Assembly (NCBI GenBank): GCA_026993975.1 | Contig: JALWRR010000010.1 | Location: 1-32,031 of the forward strand | DNA: 32,031 nucleotides | Direction of reading: 5' to 3' | Source: Promethearchaeati archaeon | GTDB lineage: Archaea; Asgardarchaeota; Njordarchaeia; Njordarchaeales; Njordarchaeaceae | Part shown: piece after piece, positions 7,507-15,870 of the stretch | Numbering within the stretch: position 1 is the stretch's first letter | How the letters are laid out: every line of letters begins with the position of its first letter | Position numbers and translations under genes: made by a program | Notes under the pieces: model-generated | Seen by the model: the letters and a program-made list of their open reading frames with translations, nothing else | What the model was told of the DNA's origin: nothing | Databases searched by the model: none

Positions 7507-8531
7507 AACCCCTCCCTTGTATCCTCAGACAATAATCTACCCGTATAATGCAAGAACACATCCTCTAGAGTGGGTTCCTTGGGATTAATATAGAGGAGAT
7601 CGTACTTCTCATTAACTATCTGATTTATTATCTCTGGAAGTATCTCTCTAGGTGAGTCACAAAGCACTCTTATTCTAATAGCATCTCTATGATCCACTCT
7701 AACGTAATTAGCAGCAACGCTAGTGACACCGTCAATAGATTTAATGAAACTTATTAATTCATCCACCCTATTACCAAGAATATCAATCTCAATAGAACTC
7801 ATACCTTTAAGCGTGCTCTTTAATTCATCAGGCGTTCCAATTGCGAGAATTCTACCCTTATCGATTATAGCTACTCTATCACATAATTGTTCAGCTTCAT
7901 GCATCAGATGAGTTGTCAACAATATTGTTTTACCCTGATCCTTCTTCAACTCCTTAACCTTTCTCCTAATCATAGCAGCGTTCCTAGGATCCATCGTGAC
8001 AGTAGGCTCATCCAAAAATAGGAGGGGGGCATCGTTAATTAGGGCTTTAGCGAAAGCTAAAAGCATCTTCTGGCCACTACTATAAGTCTCAACTAATCTA
8101 TCTATAAAATCATTTAAACCAATAAAATCAGCAATCTCATTAATCCTCTCCTTGAGCTCTCTTGGCGGTATGCGATAAAGCGCCCCAAAATACTCTAAAT
8201 TCTCTCTCCCAGTAAGCTTCCAGTACAAACTTCTCTCACCCATCAACATTACTCCAATCTTTTTCCTAACCTCAACAGATTCTTTTACAACGTCATGCCC
8301 AAGAACTATTGCTTTCCCCTTATCTGGAAGAAGAAGCGTTGTTAATATCTTTATTAAGGTGGTTTTACCAGCACCGTTAGGACCCAGTAAGCCAAAGATT
8401 TCCCCTTCATATATCTCCAGATCTATTCCTCTCAGTGCGTGAACTATCTTTTTCTCTTTCTTGAAAATGCCTTTCTGTATTTCCGATACATAATCCTTAT
8501 AGATCCCAATCGTTCGAACAACTTCGTTCAT
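7503..8531 (-). CDS. ABC-2 type exporter, ATP-binding protein
   Basis: The 342-residue ATPase has Walker A GPNGAGKTT at 50-58, signature SSGQK at 151-155, Walker B LLFLDE at 170-175 and a switch His in LLTTHLMHEAE. The Q-loop region reads GVMLMGERSLYWKLTGREN, which resembles the DrrA/NodI-like subgroup. The last 90 residues form the C-terminal accessory domain (about DUF4162) common in these exporters. The signature SSGQK departs from the usual LSGGQ, but this subgroup tolerates it. It is first in a three-gene minus-strand operon. The upstream gap (8532-8692) separates it from a divergent CPBP protease, so the two may share a control region. Confidence 0.9.
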   Translation of the reverse strand: MNEVVRTIGIYKDYVSEIQKGIFKKEKKIVHALRGIDLEIYEGEIFGLLGPNGAGKTTLIKILTTLLLPDKGKAIVLGHDVVKESVEVRKKIGVMLMGERSLYWKLTGRENLEYFGALYRIPPRELKERINEIADFIGLNDFIDRLVETYSSGQKMLLAFAKALINDAPLLFLDEPTVTMDPRNAAMIRRKVKELKKDQGKTILLTTHLMHEAEQLCDRVAIIDKGRILAIGTPDELKSTLKGMSSIEIDILGNRVDELISFIKSIDGVTSVAANYVRVDHRDAIRIRVLCDSPREILPEIINQIVNEKYDLLYINPKEPTLEDVFLHYTGRLLSEDTREGL

Positions 8532-8692
8532 AATAACAGCCTCATGAAGTTTATTTACATTTATCTGAACTATAATAAATTGTAGTTTTACTTTAATATA
8601 TAAAATTTACGTTAACAAGACATAATTATGCGAGATTTAAAAAGTTCGTAAAATAAATAATCTCAAGGACTAGGTTGATTCTGGTAATCATT

Positions 8693-9394
8693 ATGCGTGA
8701 AGAGATTCTATCGCCTTTTTATATCATTTTAATTGGAACTATACTCACTGTAATAGTTGCACTAGAAAGTATTTACTACGTGCCTTGGTCTCCCTACTTC
8801 CTGATTTATGCCGCTCTAGCAATAATAATACCAATTTATGCTAAGTCATATCGATTTGGCTCTCTTAGATATGCATTCTCTAAAAAGAATTTAGTAAGCT
8901 TTATAATATTTCTCACATTGATCTCGATGGTTCTATTTGTAATTGAATACACCTATAACTATATTCTATCCTTATACGGATTCGGCAACAATCCTTATTA
9001 CAGCTTAAGTGAAGCCTTACATGATCTAGCTGAAAAAGCTGGCTTAAAATTCGGGATTAACGTAGAAACTGCTATTGGAATATATGCTATATACGTTATT
9101 GTTTGGGCTCCAATTGGGGAAGAATTATTTTATAGAGGATACATGTTTGGTGGGCTTCGAAACAGATATAATTTTGCTACTTCAGCTATATTATCATCAT
9201 TATTCTTCTGTATCAGACATATGACTCACTTCATCTTTCTCTTACCATTCTACCCACTATATGCAGCTATTTTCTGGGCATTTCACACATTCATTTTCGG
9301 AATACTAATATCATATGCTTACGAGAAAACTGATACCCTGTACATCCCGGTACTTATCCACTTCCTATATAACTTGATTGATGCACTTATCTAA
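8693..9394 (+). CDS. CPBP-family intramembrane metalloprotease
   Basis: This membrane protein of about 233 residues has roughly seven spans. All three motifs of the CPBP (CAAX protease/Rce1-like) family are visible: EELFYRG (EExxxR), FFCIRH (FxxxH form) and HFLYNL (HxxxN). The two Glu and two His form the metal or catalytic centre within the membrane. Bacterial relatives process peptides or confer self-immunity to bacteriocins, while the archaeal roles are mostly unknown. The frame can begin at TTG 8675 (with AAGGA upstream) or ATG 8693; I chose the ATG. The gene faces away from an ABC-2 exporter operon, a neighbour combination also seen in peptide export loci, but no precursor peptide gene is visible here. 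Confidence 0.85.
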   Translation: MREEILSPFYIILIGTILTVIVALESIYYVPWSPYFLIYAALAIIIPIYAKSYRFGSLRYAFSKKNLVSFIIFLTLISMVLFVIEYTYNYILSLYGFGNNPYYSLSEALHDLAEKAGLKFGINVETAIGIYAIYVIVWAPIGEELFYRGYMFGGLRNRYNFATSAILSSLFFCIRHMTHFIFLLPFYPLYAAIFWAFHTFIFGILISYAYEKTDTLYIPVLIHFLYNLIDALI

Positions 9395-9535
9395 TTGGAA
9401 TTAAATTATTGCTAATTAAATAGTAAGAAAACTTTTTTATTAATGAAAAAACAATTATATCACTGATACTATCTCTTAAATTCTTTTAACTTATAATAAT
9501 TGATTAGTAACTAGGGGATAAAAATACTTAAGAAA

Positions 9536-10903
9536 TTGTTAATAAGGCATATATTATCACCCTTAATCACAAGACAGTACACTAAGTGGTACTACTTAAC
9601 TAGAAGTTGGAGAAAAAAAGATTGGAGAAACTGGGTGGCAGAAGAATTTGAGCGCGCTAAGAAATCAAGATGGACTCTGAAAAATTTCCCAGATTTAAAG
9701 GATGTGTCTTTTGAGGATCTACCAAGCTACCCAATTACTGAGAGGTATATTGAGGCTCCTTCAAACTACCCTACTTACTTAAGTTACTATAGCTCTGGAA
9801 CAATAGAAAGAAAGATAATTAGATTATCTAAGGATGATTTGAAGCGGATTTTTCTAGGGATTGGGAGAATAATTTGGACTGGTAAGAATGAAGCTAAGTT
9901 CAAGAACGGTCTATACATGGGTTTCTTTGGCCTTGGATCTGGAGCGATAGTTCATTACGCAACATACCTACTTTCTAACAAGGGAATCTATGTTAATGCT
10001 GGAGACTGGAGAAAGCATAAAAGGGAGATAATTAAGAATGCTCCATACGACTTATTGATACTGCCTTTGCCTTATTACGCTGACTTTATTCTGAATTTTG
10101 AGCATGATATTTATGATGGATTATCTTACTGGATTGTGAGTGGGGATTTATTTACGGAGTATCTTCGCTCGCTTCTAATTAATAAGAGCCAGAGAATGAA
10201 TAAAATTTTCTATGCTGTGGATTTCTATGGCGCGTCAGAAGTTTTTCTTCTAGGAACTGAGATACCTCCTTTCATAACTAAGGCTATTCAGTATGCTCCA
10301 GAAACAACAATAATCTTGCTGAAGAAGGAAGATGGTGAAATTGTTAACTTGTTTGATGCAGATCCTGGGGATCGAGGGGAAGTATTAGTTACTCCATTAT
10401 TTAATTACACTGTTCCGAATTATCCCCTCCACGATATAATCGAGGTAGAAGAGACTGAAAGCAAATTCGGGCTACCTACATTCAGGATCTTAGGACGTAA
10501 AGGTATCCGAGTCGATATAGAGCTTGAATCGCTCGGGCACATTAAGGGGTGGTACTCGATTTATGCACGTATAATGGGTATAATTATTGATGGAAGCGCT
10601 CTTAACGATTTAATTGGAAGAATATTTAATAGTGATCACATAACTTTTGTAGAACAAAGAAACGCAAAAATACATGTTAGAATCTATGTTAATAAGCGAA
10701 TAAATTACGATGATTTTATTAACGCTTTAAAAAACAATAATAGAACCAAGTATTTATATAATGATATAATAAATCACTTAGTATATATTGAAGTAATATA
10801 TAATCCCCAATTAATTAATGAAATCGAAACCAAATATTATGAAAAATTCGGCCCGCAAGCCACGATTCCAAGACTCATAATAGTGGAAAGTGAATCCTCA
10901 TGA
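9536..10903 (+). CDS. PaaK-like adenylate-forming enzyme, divergent
   Basis: This 455-residue protein has the layout of phenylacetate-CoA ligase-like (ANL superfamily) enzymes. It has a P-loop-like SSGTIERK at 86-93 (the usual form is SSGTTGKP), YGASE at 231-235, GDRGEVLVT at 278-286, Asp300 in PLHD and RILGRK at 317-322. These parts bind ATP and form the acyl-adenylate. The altered P-loop and the lack of an obvious catalytic Lys in the C-terminal domain leave the second half-reaction uncertain. It starts from TTG with a poorly placed AGGGGAT 16 bases upstream, so the start is doubtful. The stop overlaps the start of the membrane gene at 10900 by 4 bases (ATGA), so the two were co-translated. 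It could activate a carboxylic acid (aromatic or fatty) or have lost activity. Confidence 0.72.
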   Translation: MLIRHILSPLITRQYTKWYYLTRSWRKKDWRNWVAEEFERAKKSRWTLKNFPDLKDVSFEDLPSYPITERYIEAPSNYPTYLSYYSSGTIERKIIRLSKDDLKRIFLGIGRIIWTGKNEAKFKNGLYMGFFGLGSGAIVHYATYLLSNKGIYVNAGDWRKHKREIIKNAPYDLLILPLPYYADFILNFEHDIYDGLSYWIVSGDLFTEYLRSLLINKSQRMNKIFYAVDFYGASEVFLLGTEIPPFITKAIQYAPETTIILLKKEDGEIVNLFDADPGDRGEVLVTPLFNYTVPNYPLHDIIEVEETESKFGLPTFRILGRKGIRVDIELESLGHIKGWYSIYARIMGIIIDGSALNDLIGRIFNSDHITFVEQRNAKIHVRIYVNKRINYDDFINALKNNNRTKYLYNDIINHLVYIEVIYNPQLINEIETKYYEKFGPQATIPRLIIVESESS

Positions 10904-11307
10904 TACAATTAATTCTAGTGATAGCTGCAATCTTAATGATAATTCCACTAATACTTGGTTTCAGGTTAGTAAAAGATTCTTATGAAAGATTTAATTTATG
11001 GCCATTCCTATTGAATGAATTTATTGTTATTCTAGGTATACTATATATTGTTTTAACTATTGCGGGAAACCTAGCTTGGAACGCTTATATGGCTTTCATA
11101 TTTTTTAATGCATCATTAATAATAGCTAATGCCATAATAATACTCACCTATATTTATTTCCGCGCTCTAAGAACAGAAACCATTAATGCTTTAATCTCCC
11201 TCCTTTGCATACTCCTTTTTTCATTCAAGATAATTGCTCTCTATATCGATCCAATAAAAGTGTTTACCGGAAATGAACATATATATATCTCCGAAGCGCT
11301 CACCTAA
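10900..11307 (+). pseudogene. N-terminal part of a frameshifted 7-span/longin-like membrane protein
   Basis: This 135-residue reading has four hydrophobic spans (about residues 2-20, 36-58, 62-88 and 95-117). It runs out of frame just after a short extracellular-type loop ending NEH. The downstream piece at 11367 is open upstream in its own frame to 11277 and encodes a fifth span there (ILALISPIILIGLILYEA). The change of frame must fall within 11277-11307, where an (AT)5 run sits. Removing one AT restores a single reading of about 360 residues. It overlaps the PaaK-like gene by 4 bases. The cause could be a real mutation, a switchable repeat or a sequence error. Confidence 0.75.
11279..11288 (+). 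repeat. (AT)5 dinucleotide run at the frameshift site
   Basis: Five AT units occur exactly where the membrane gene changes frame. One unit fewer joins both halves into one open frame. Such runs are slip-prone in replication and also in sequencing. Confidence 0.6.
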
Positions 11308-11366
11308 CAATCCTAGCTTTAATCTCACCTATCATATTAATAGGATTAATTCTTTATGAAGCAACT

Positions 11367-11984
11367 ATGCTCTATCTTAATGCTAGATACGACTCTAGAA
11401 GAAGACCCTACGCTAGTAAATTAATGTTAACGTATATCTTAGTGATAGTTATAGTTCCCTTCTTTTATTTTGGATTCGAATCCTTGTATGTATCAGTCCT
11501 TATTCCCTATTTACAGGGATTTATCCTGAGTATCATAGCTTTATCAATTTCCATTTTATTTCACCGTGACCCAAGTAAACTCGTTTTAATTCCAATACAT
11601 ATTAACGGCTTCCTACTACACACGTATGGGGGCTTAGCAATACTAAGGAAAGCTTTCAGCGCTGATTTCGAGAGTGCTGTGGCGCTCTCCTCCGCACTAG
11701 TTGCATCTATAATTGGTTTAGAATCAGCTATCGTGGGGCGTGAGAAAAAGAATTTTTACATGGTTCATAAACTCATGAAGATTGTTATTATAATGTATTT
11801 TGGTAATTTCGTGGTAGGGACTATCGTGGCTAATAAGGATAATATTGTTCTTAGAGATATTCTTAGGAATATTGTTAGGGAATATGAGGATAGCGTAGGT
11901 TCTGTTGATGAGGGAATGATAACCAACAGGGAGATTGATAAGGCTATGGAGATTCTAGATAACTGGAAGGATTTCTTGTATTAA
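11367..11984 (+). pseudogene. C-terminal part of the frameshifted membrane protein, with longin-like domain
   Basis: An ATG-initiated reading of 205 residues contains two spans (about residues 21-45 and 49-67). These are followed by a soluble domain of about 110 residues whose pattern (FLLHTYGGLAILRKAF, an acidic/alanine-rich helix, a basic strand pair, then VVGTIVANKDNIVLRDILR) matches longin/roadblock-like alpha-beta folds. The same pattern occurs at the C-terminus of the protein at 19835-20905. The frame is open back to 11277, so this ATG is probably internal and the gene originally began at 10900. If translation restarted here, it would give a two-span protein with the cytosolic domain intact. 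Its stop overlaps the convergent LarA-like gene by 4 bases. Confidence 0.68.
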
Positions 11985-13246
11985 GCTGTTAGCATTGGAA
12001 CTGTTTCATAACTATAAGGCATGACTATAACTTTAACATCTTTATTCTCACTCAAGTAATCATCTATAGTTTTCTGAATATTCTTTATAGGATTCATCCG
12101 CAACAACTCTTTTACATCTCTAGCATTTAAACTAGTGTATAAGTATACTTCATAACTAGCTATTGTTTTTAGAACGTAGTAAGCCTTATGACCCCCAAGA
12201 ACAAATCGCTTCTTCAACTCATTCATGACCTCGATATGGTTACTGAATCTTCCTAGCCAATCTGCAAAAACACTGTGTCCGAAACCATCTGGGCATTCAG
12301 CTATAAATACTATTTTGCCTCCTTCCTTAACTATCTTCTCTGTGTTATATAATCCTTTATGAGCTTGATAGAAATTTATGTCAAAGGGATATCCTCCTGG
12401 AGAAGATATAGCTAGATCAGCTTTACTTTCGATAGGGACCATTATGAATGATTTAATATACTCTACTCCATCAAGAAATGTTCTGTCTGGATCACCAGCA
12501 AAAACTCTTAATATCTCTTTTCGAGAATTCAATACTACGGCTAGCGAGAAATCTATACCTACTAAGCCAGCTCCCTCTCTCAAATCAAGGAAAACTGGGT
12601 TATCACTTATATTGCATATATCTGCCTTCTCATCAAACATCATTGAGTGATTAAAATTGATTGTTTCTCGACCAGCGATTCCTGGAACAATGCTCTTGTA
12701 TACTCCTCCGAAACCCGCGTAGTAATGGGGTGTTATATCGGAGATAACTATCCTGAAATCCGCGTTAACGTAATACTTATTCACATAGACGTGATTCCCA
12801 AATGATGTATCTCCAAGATAAACGAGATCTTTTGAATCGCAATCATGATTAATCCACTTATACTTAGCTGCTAAATCACCCATTAAATAGAATGCTTCCT
12901 CATTACTTACACCCCTATGAGTCCCCGTAGCGATAATTATCACTATATTTTCCCTCCGTACACCGCCTAGCTCGAGTTCTTTGATGACATAGGGGAGAAT
13001 TAATTTTGATGGGAGAGGTCTAGTTACATCATCTATAACTATAGCAACCTTCATATCGCTATCGACAAGATTTCTTAATGGATCAGTGCCAGTAGGTTCT
13101 CTTAATTTCTCAGCAATCTCTTTACTAGGATCCAGTAAGGGTTCTGGAAACTTGGGTTTTAATACTGCTAAAATATTCTTATCTGGGACTTTGATTTCGA
13201 CATGAGATTTACCGTAGGGCATTAGGAATCTAGTCAATTTATACAC
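11981..13246 (-). CDS. larA: LarA-like nickel-pincer-nucleotide racemase/epimerase
   Basis: The 421-residue protein belongs to the LarA (DUF2088) family. The known LarA site residues fall at matching places: Arg76 in DDVTRPLP, His110 in GTHRGVS, His174 in ITPHYYAGF, Lys184 in GGVYKSIVPG and His200 in NFNHS. Lys184 tethers the nickel-pincer cofactor and His200 binds nickel. LarA racemises lactate, and archaeal homologues can act on other 2-hydroxyacids, so the substrate is open. Cofactor genes larB, larC and larE are not in this window and would have to be elsewhere. Translation starts at ATG 13246. It converges with the frameshifted membrane gene, with a 4-base overlap at the stops. Confidence 0.88.
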   Translation of the reverse strand: MYKLTRFLMPYGKSHVEIKVPDKNILAVLKPKFPEPLLDPSKEIAEKLREPTGTDPLRNLVDSDMKVAIVIDDVTRPLPSKLILPYVIKELELGGVRRENIVIIIATGTHRGVSNEEAFYLMGDLAAKYKWINHDCDSKDLVYLGDTSFGNHVYVNKYYVNADFRIVISDITPHYYAGFGGVYKSIVPGIAGRETINFNHSMMFDEKADICNISDNPVFLDLREGAGLVGIDFSLAVVLNSRKEILRVFAGDPDRTFLDGVEYIKSFIMVPIESKADLAISSPGGYPFDINFYQAHKGLYNTEKIVKEGGKIVFIAECPDGFGHSVFADWLGRFSNHIEVMNELKKRFVLGGHKAYYVLKTIASYEVYLYTSLNARDVKELLRMNPIKNIQKTIDDYLSENKDVKVIVMPYSYETVPMLTA

Positions 13247-13324
13247 CTAGAAGCTTAATACACTTACTTAATAAACTTCAACTCTACTTTATTAAATTAT
13301 TAATCCATATAAGCTAGAGAATTG

Positions 13325-14287
13325 ATGATACAGTTGATCGAGATAAGGGAAGCTACCCTAAGTGATGTTGAAGGAATCACAGGAGTCCATAAGAGCGATG
13401 TGAATAAGTGGTATAAAGTTATTGATTCGGATCTTGTCGAAGCTAGTTATGAGGAGTTATCTATCGAAGAGAGATGGCTTCATGGCGGTCCATGGATGAG
13501 TAAAGAGACTTGTTACATGCACCTAAAATCCTTCATGAATATGGGTGGCAAGGTTTTAGTAGCAGTGAATAAAGGTCAGATTATCGGTGAAATCGAATTC
13601 ATTAGCGATTCAGAACCATTCCCATATCTAGATAATATCGAGATCTATGTTTTAATGATTCACAACAAGTTTCGTGGAAGAGGCGTCGGTAGAAAACTCA
13701 TGGAATCCGTTGAGAATTATTGCAGTGAATTAAAAGCTAGCAGTATTCTTGTTTCTTCTGAGGAGAGAAGCATTAATTTCTATAAGAAGATAAATTACAG
13801 TTTATTCGAGGAGTACGAGACACTATCAATTAAGTTAGATAAGTTGCCTAGAATTAGTGAAGTGCATTTTGAGCCAATTAACAAGATAAGTACTAGGGAT
13901 ACAGAGAATAAATTATTGCTTATGGGGAGATTCCATAACACGAAAGCAACCATGTATAACTTATCTTTCTCTTATCCCTTCAGAAGAATGATAAATAAGT
14001 ACTTTTACTACAAGCTTTATGTTAATGATTCAGAGCACTTTTTGGTAATACGGAAGAGCAATATGATTAATAACTCACTTTACTGCTGGGTAGATACGAG
14101 CACCACTGAACTAAACACTATATCCAGAATATTAATTAACTCACTGCAAATAGCTAGGAGCTTAGGAATAGAAGAAATCTTAGTTGCATTGCGAAAGGAC
14201 TTGATAAAATTCATTAAGAAATTAAACCTTAAGTATAGTAACGTCGAGAAGATACCTTGGTTTAAGAAAGAGTGTAAAGGCGCTTGA
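13325..14287 (+). CDS. GNAT-family N-acetyltransferase (possibly tandem GNAT)
   Basis: The 320-residue protein has an N-terminal GNAT domain at about residues 5-175. The acetyl-CoA pyrophosphate loop is NKFRGRGVGRKLM, followed by ERSINFYKKINYSLFEEY (the FYxxxGF-like motif B). The second half (about 180-320) has ILINSLQIARSLGIEEILV and a following Lys-rich helix that resemble the end of another GNAT fold without the acetyl-CoA loop, so it may be a degenerate second copy. The acceptor is unknown. An in-frame TTG lies directly before the chosen ATG. The stop overlaps the next gene's TTG start by 4 bases, suggesting an operon with the creatininase-family and DUF72 genes. Confidence 0.8.
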   Translation: MIQLIEIREATLSDVEGITGVHKSDVNKWYKVIDSDLVEASYEELSIEERWLHGGPWMSKETCYMHLKSFMNMGGKVLVAVNKGQIIGEIEFISDSEPFPYLDNIEIYVLMIHNKFRGRGVGRKLMESVENYCSELKASSILVSSEERSINFYKKINYSLFEEYETLSIKLDKLPRISEVHFEPINKISTRDTENKLLLMGRFHNTKATMYNLSFSYPFRRMINKYFYYKLYVNDSEHFLVIRKSNMINNSLYCWVDTSTTELNTISRILINSLQIARSLGIEEILVALRKDLIKFIKKLNLKYSNVEKIPWFKKECKGA

Positions 14288-15012
14288 AAATGAAGTTAAA
14301 GATAATTGAGTTAACTTATAGAGATGTCGAGAAATTAATCTCTGATGGATATAGAAACCTCATTATTCCTGTAGGCACAATAGAAGCTCACGGCCCTCAC
14401 CTACCTCTAGGCACTGATGCTTTAATACCAGAGATAATCGCTGAGTCAATAGCTAGCGATATAAAAGCGCTAATAGCTCCCACCTTATATTATGGCTTAA
14501 CATCAAGCTTGCTTCGTTACACTGGAACATCAACATTATCTCAGGAAACACTAGTTAATCAATTAAAAGAAGTAATCTTATCTTACAAGCAGCATGGTTT
14601 CGAGAAATTCATCATTATGAATGGGCATGGAGGCAATATAGATGCTATTAGAAAAGCTTTGAACGATTTATGGCTTGAGCATAGGATTAAATCAATAGCT
14701 ATTCACTGGTGGATCTTCGCTAGGGAGGTAACGTTAAGGGTTTTTGGTGAACCTGGAGCTCACGCTGGTGTGGATGAGACAGCGTTCATACTTCATCGCT
14801 ATCCAGAATTAGTTAGGGAGGAATATTATACTGATAATGAATCCTTCCTAAAGGAGAATGGATTGGATATATGGCCTAGCCCTGGTTCAATAATTATATA
14901 TGAGAGAAATCGAGGTTTACCGAGGTTCGATAAAGATCTTGCTGATAAGTATGTTGGAGAGGTAATAAATCTAATAAGGAATAGATTGATTGAATTATTG
15001 AGCAAGATATGA
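14284..15012 (+). CDS. Creatininase-family amidohydrolase
   Basis: The 242-residue protein has the metal site of the creatininase family: Glu34 and His36 in GTIEAHGPH, Asp45 in PLGTD, and His115 in NGHGGN. A later GAHAGVDETA motif carries another Glu. These bind two divalent metals for amide or formamide hydrolysis. Characterised relatives include creatininase and the archaeal FAPy deformylase ArfB of flavin/F420 synthesis. The Glu of the creatininase NGHxEN motif is Gly here, as in ArfB-like members, so creatinine is an unlikely substrate. TTG 14284 or ATG 14290 could start it; AAAGG lies upstream of both. It sits between the GNAT and DUF72 genes with an overlap and a 5-base gap, so one transcript is likely. 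Confidence 0.85.
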   Translation: MKMKLKIIELTYRDVEKLISDGYRNLIIPVGTIEAHGPHLPLGTDALIPEIIAESIASDIKALIAPTLYYGLTSSLLRYTGTSTLSQETLVNQLKEVILSYKQHGFEKFIIMNGHGGNIDAIRKALNDLWLEHRIKSIAIHWWIFAREVTLRVFGEPGAHAGVDETAFILHRYPELVREEYYTDNESFLKENGLDIWPSPGSIIIYERNRGLPRFDKDLADKYVGEVINLIRNRLIELLSKI

Positions 15013-15017
15013 TTTAG

Positions 15018-15740
15018 TTGGGCGAGCAAGTATTGCGGTTTTACGTTGGTACAAGTGGCTGGAGATACTTCTGGAATAAAGGTAATAGCTTGGATTGGTA
15101 TGTCCAAAACACTAACTTCAACGCAGTCGAGTTAAATGCCTCATTCTATAGATTCCCATTCCCAAATCAAGTTAAGAGTTGGATGAAGAAAGGCAAGAGC
15201 CTAGTATGGAGCATTAAAGTGAACAGAGTCATTTCACATATGTATAAGTTAAGCGAAAAAGCTATAGGAGTCTTCGAGAAATTCAGGAAAATATTCAAAC
15301 CAATGGAGGATAAGGGATTAATTCGATTCTACTTGATACAACTACCAAGCATAGTGAGGTGCAGTGAGAGAACTCTAGCTAGAATCAGCAACTTTCTCGA
15401 CAATATTTCTATAAGAAATAAAATAGCGATCGAGTTCAGGCACGAAACTTGCTTTAATGATAAGGTTGAGAAAATTTTATCTAGGTTAGGGGTAACAATG
15501 GTATCCATTGATTCACCAGACACTGGTTTCAAGTTATTCAATACTAGTAACTCTATATATCTAAGACTGCATGGTCGGGAGATCTGGTATCACCATATCT
15601 ATAGTGATGAGGAGATAGATGGGATATTATCACAGATCCTAAAGACAGATGCTGATGAAGTATTTATCTATCTTAATAATAATCATGGAATGCTTCCAAC
15701 TGGTGAACTAATAATTAGTAAGCTAAAAGCTCTAAGATGA
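15018..15740 (+). CDS. DUF72 (YecE-like) TIM-barrel protein
   Basis: The 240-residue protein is a clear DUF72 member. It has the N-terminal GTSGWRYFW motif, then VELNASFYRFPF, IAIEFRHETCF and YLRLHGREIWYHH, all conserved strands of this beta/alpha barrel. A later LNNNHGMLPTGE matches the YxNNxxxG segment near the C-terminus. The family is widespread but its reaction is not established. It starts from TTG 15018, five bases after the creatininase-family stop. Phosphate or nucleic-acid related roles have been suggested for the family, but nothing here proves one. Confidence 0.88.
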   Translation: MGEQVLRFYVGTSGWRYFWNKGNSLDWYVQNTNFNAVELNASFYRFPFPNQVKSWMKKGKSLVWSIKVNRVISHMYKLSEKAIGVFEKFRKIFKPMEDKGLIRFYLIQLPSIVRCSERTLARISNFLDNISIRNKIAIEFRHETCFNDKVEKILSRLGVTMVSIDSPDTGFKLFNTSNSIYLRLHGREIWYHHIYSDEEIDGILSQILKTDADEVFIYLNNNHGMLPTGELIISKLKALR

Positions 15741-15870
15741 AATTATTTCAAACATTTTTAACACTGATCTTAATATGGAACTCACTTATTTGAAAAATAT
15801 TTTTAACTAATTTTTTAGTAATATCATTAAAATGCAGTAATTTCTAAATCTAAAATAAATGGTGATGAGT
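15741..15870. promoter_or_regulatory. AT-rich gap with terminator and promoter signals
   Basis: T-rich runs at 15773-15780, 15797-15804 and 15810-15816 can end the DUF72 transcript. The following AT-rich block can hold the promoter of the TIM-barrel gene. GGTGAT at 15861-15866 is its ribosome site. Confidence 0.35.

Noticed and set aside
11277-11307. Programmed ribosomal frameshift in the membrane gene
   Set aside because: No slippery heptamer or downstream hairpin is visible, and the related gene at 19835 is in one frame. A slip in the AT run explains it better.
15741-15870. Possible direct repeat of ATTTTTAAC as a mobile element end
   Set aside because: Only nine bases repeat in very AT-rich DNA, with no transposase or inverted ends.
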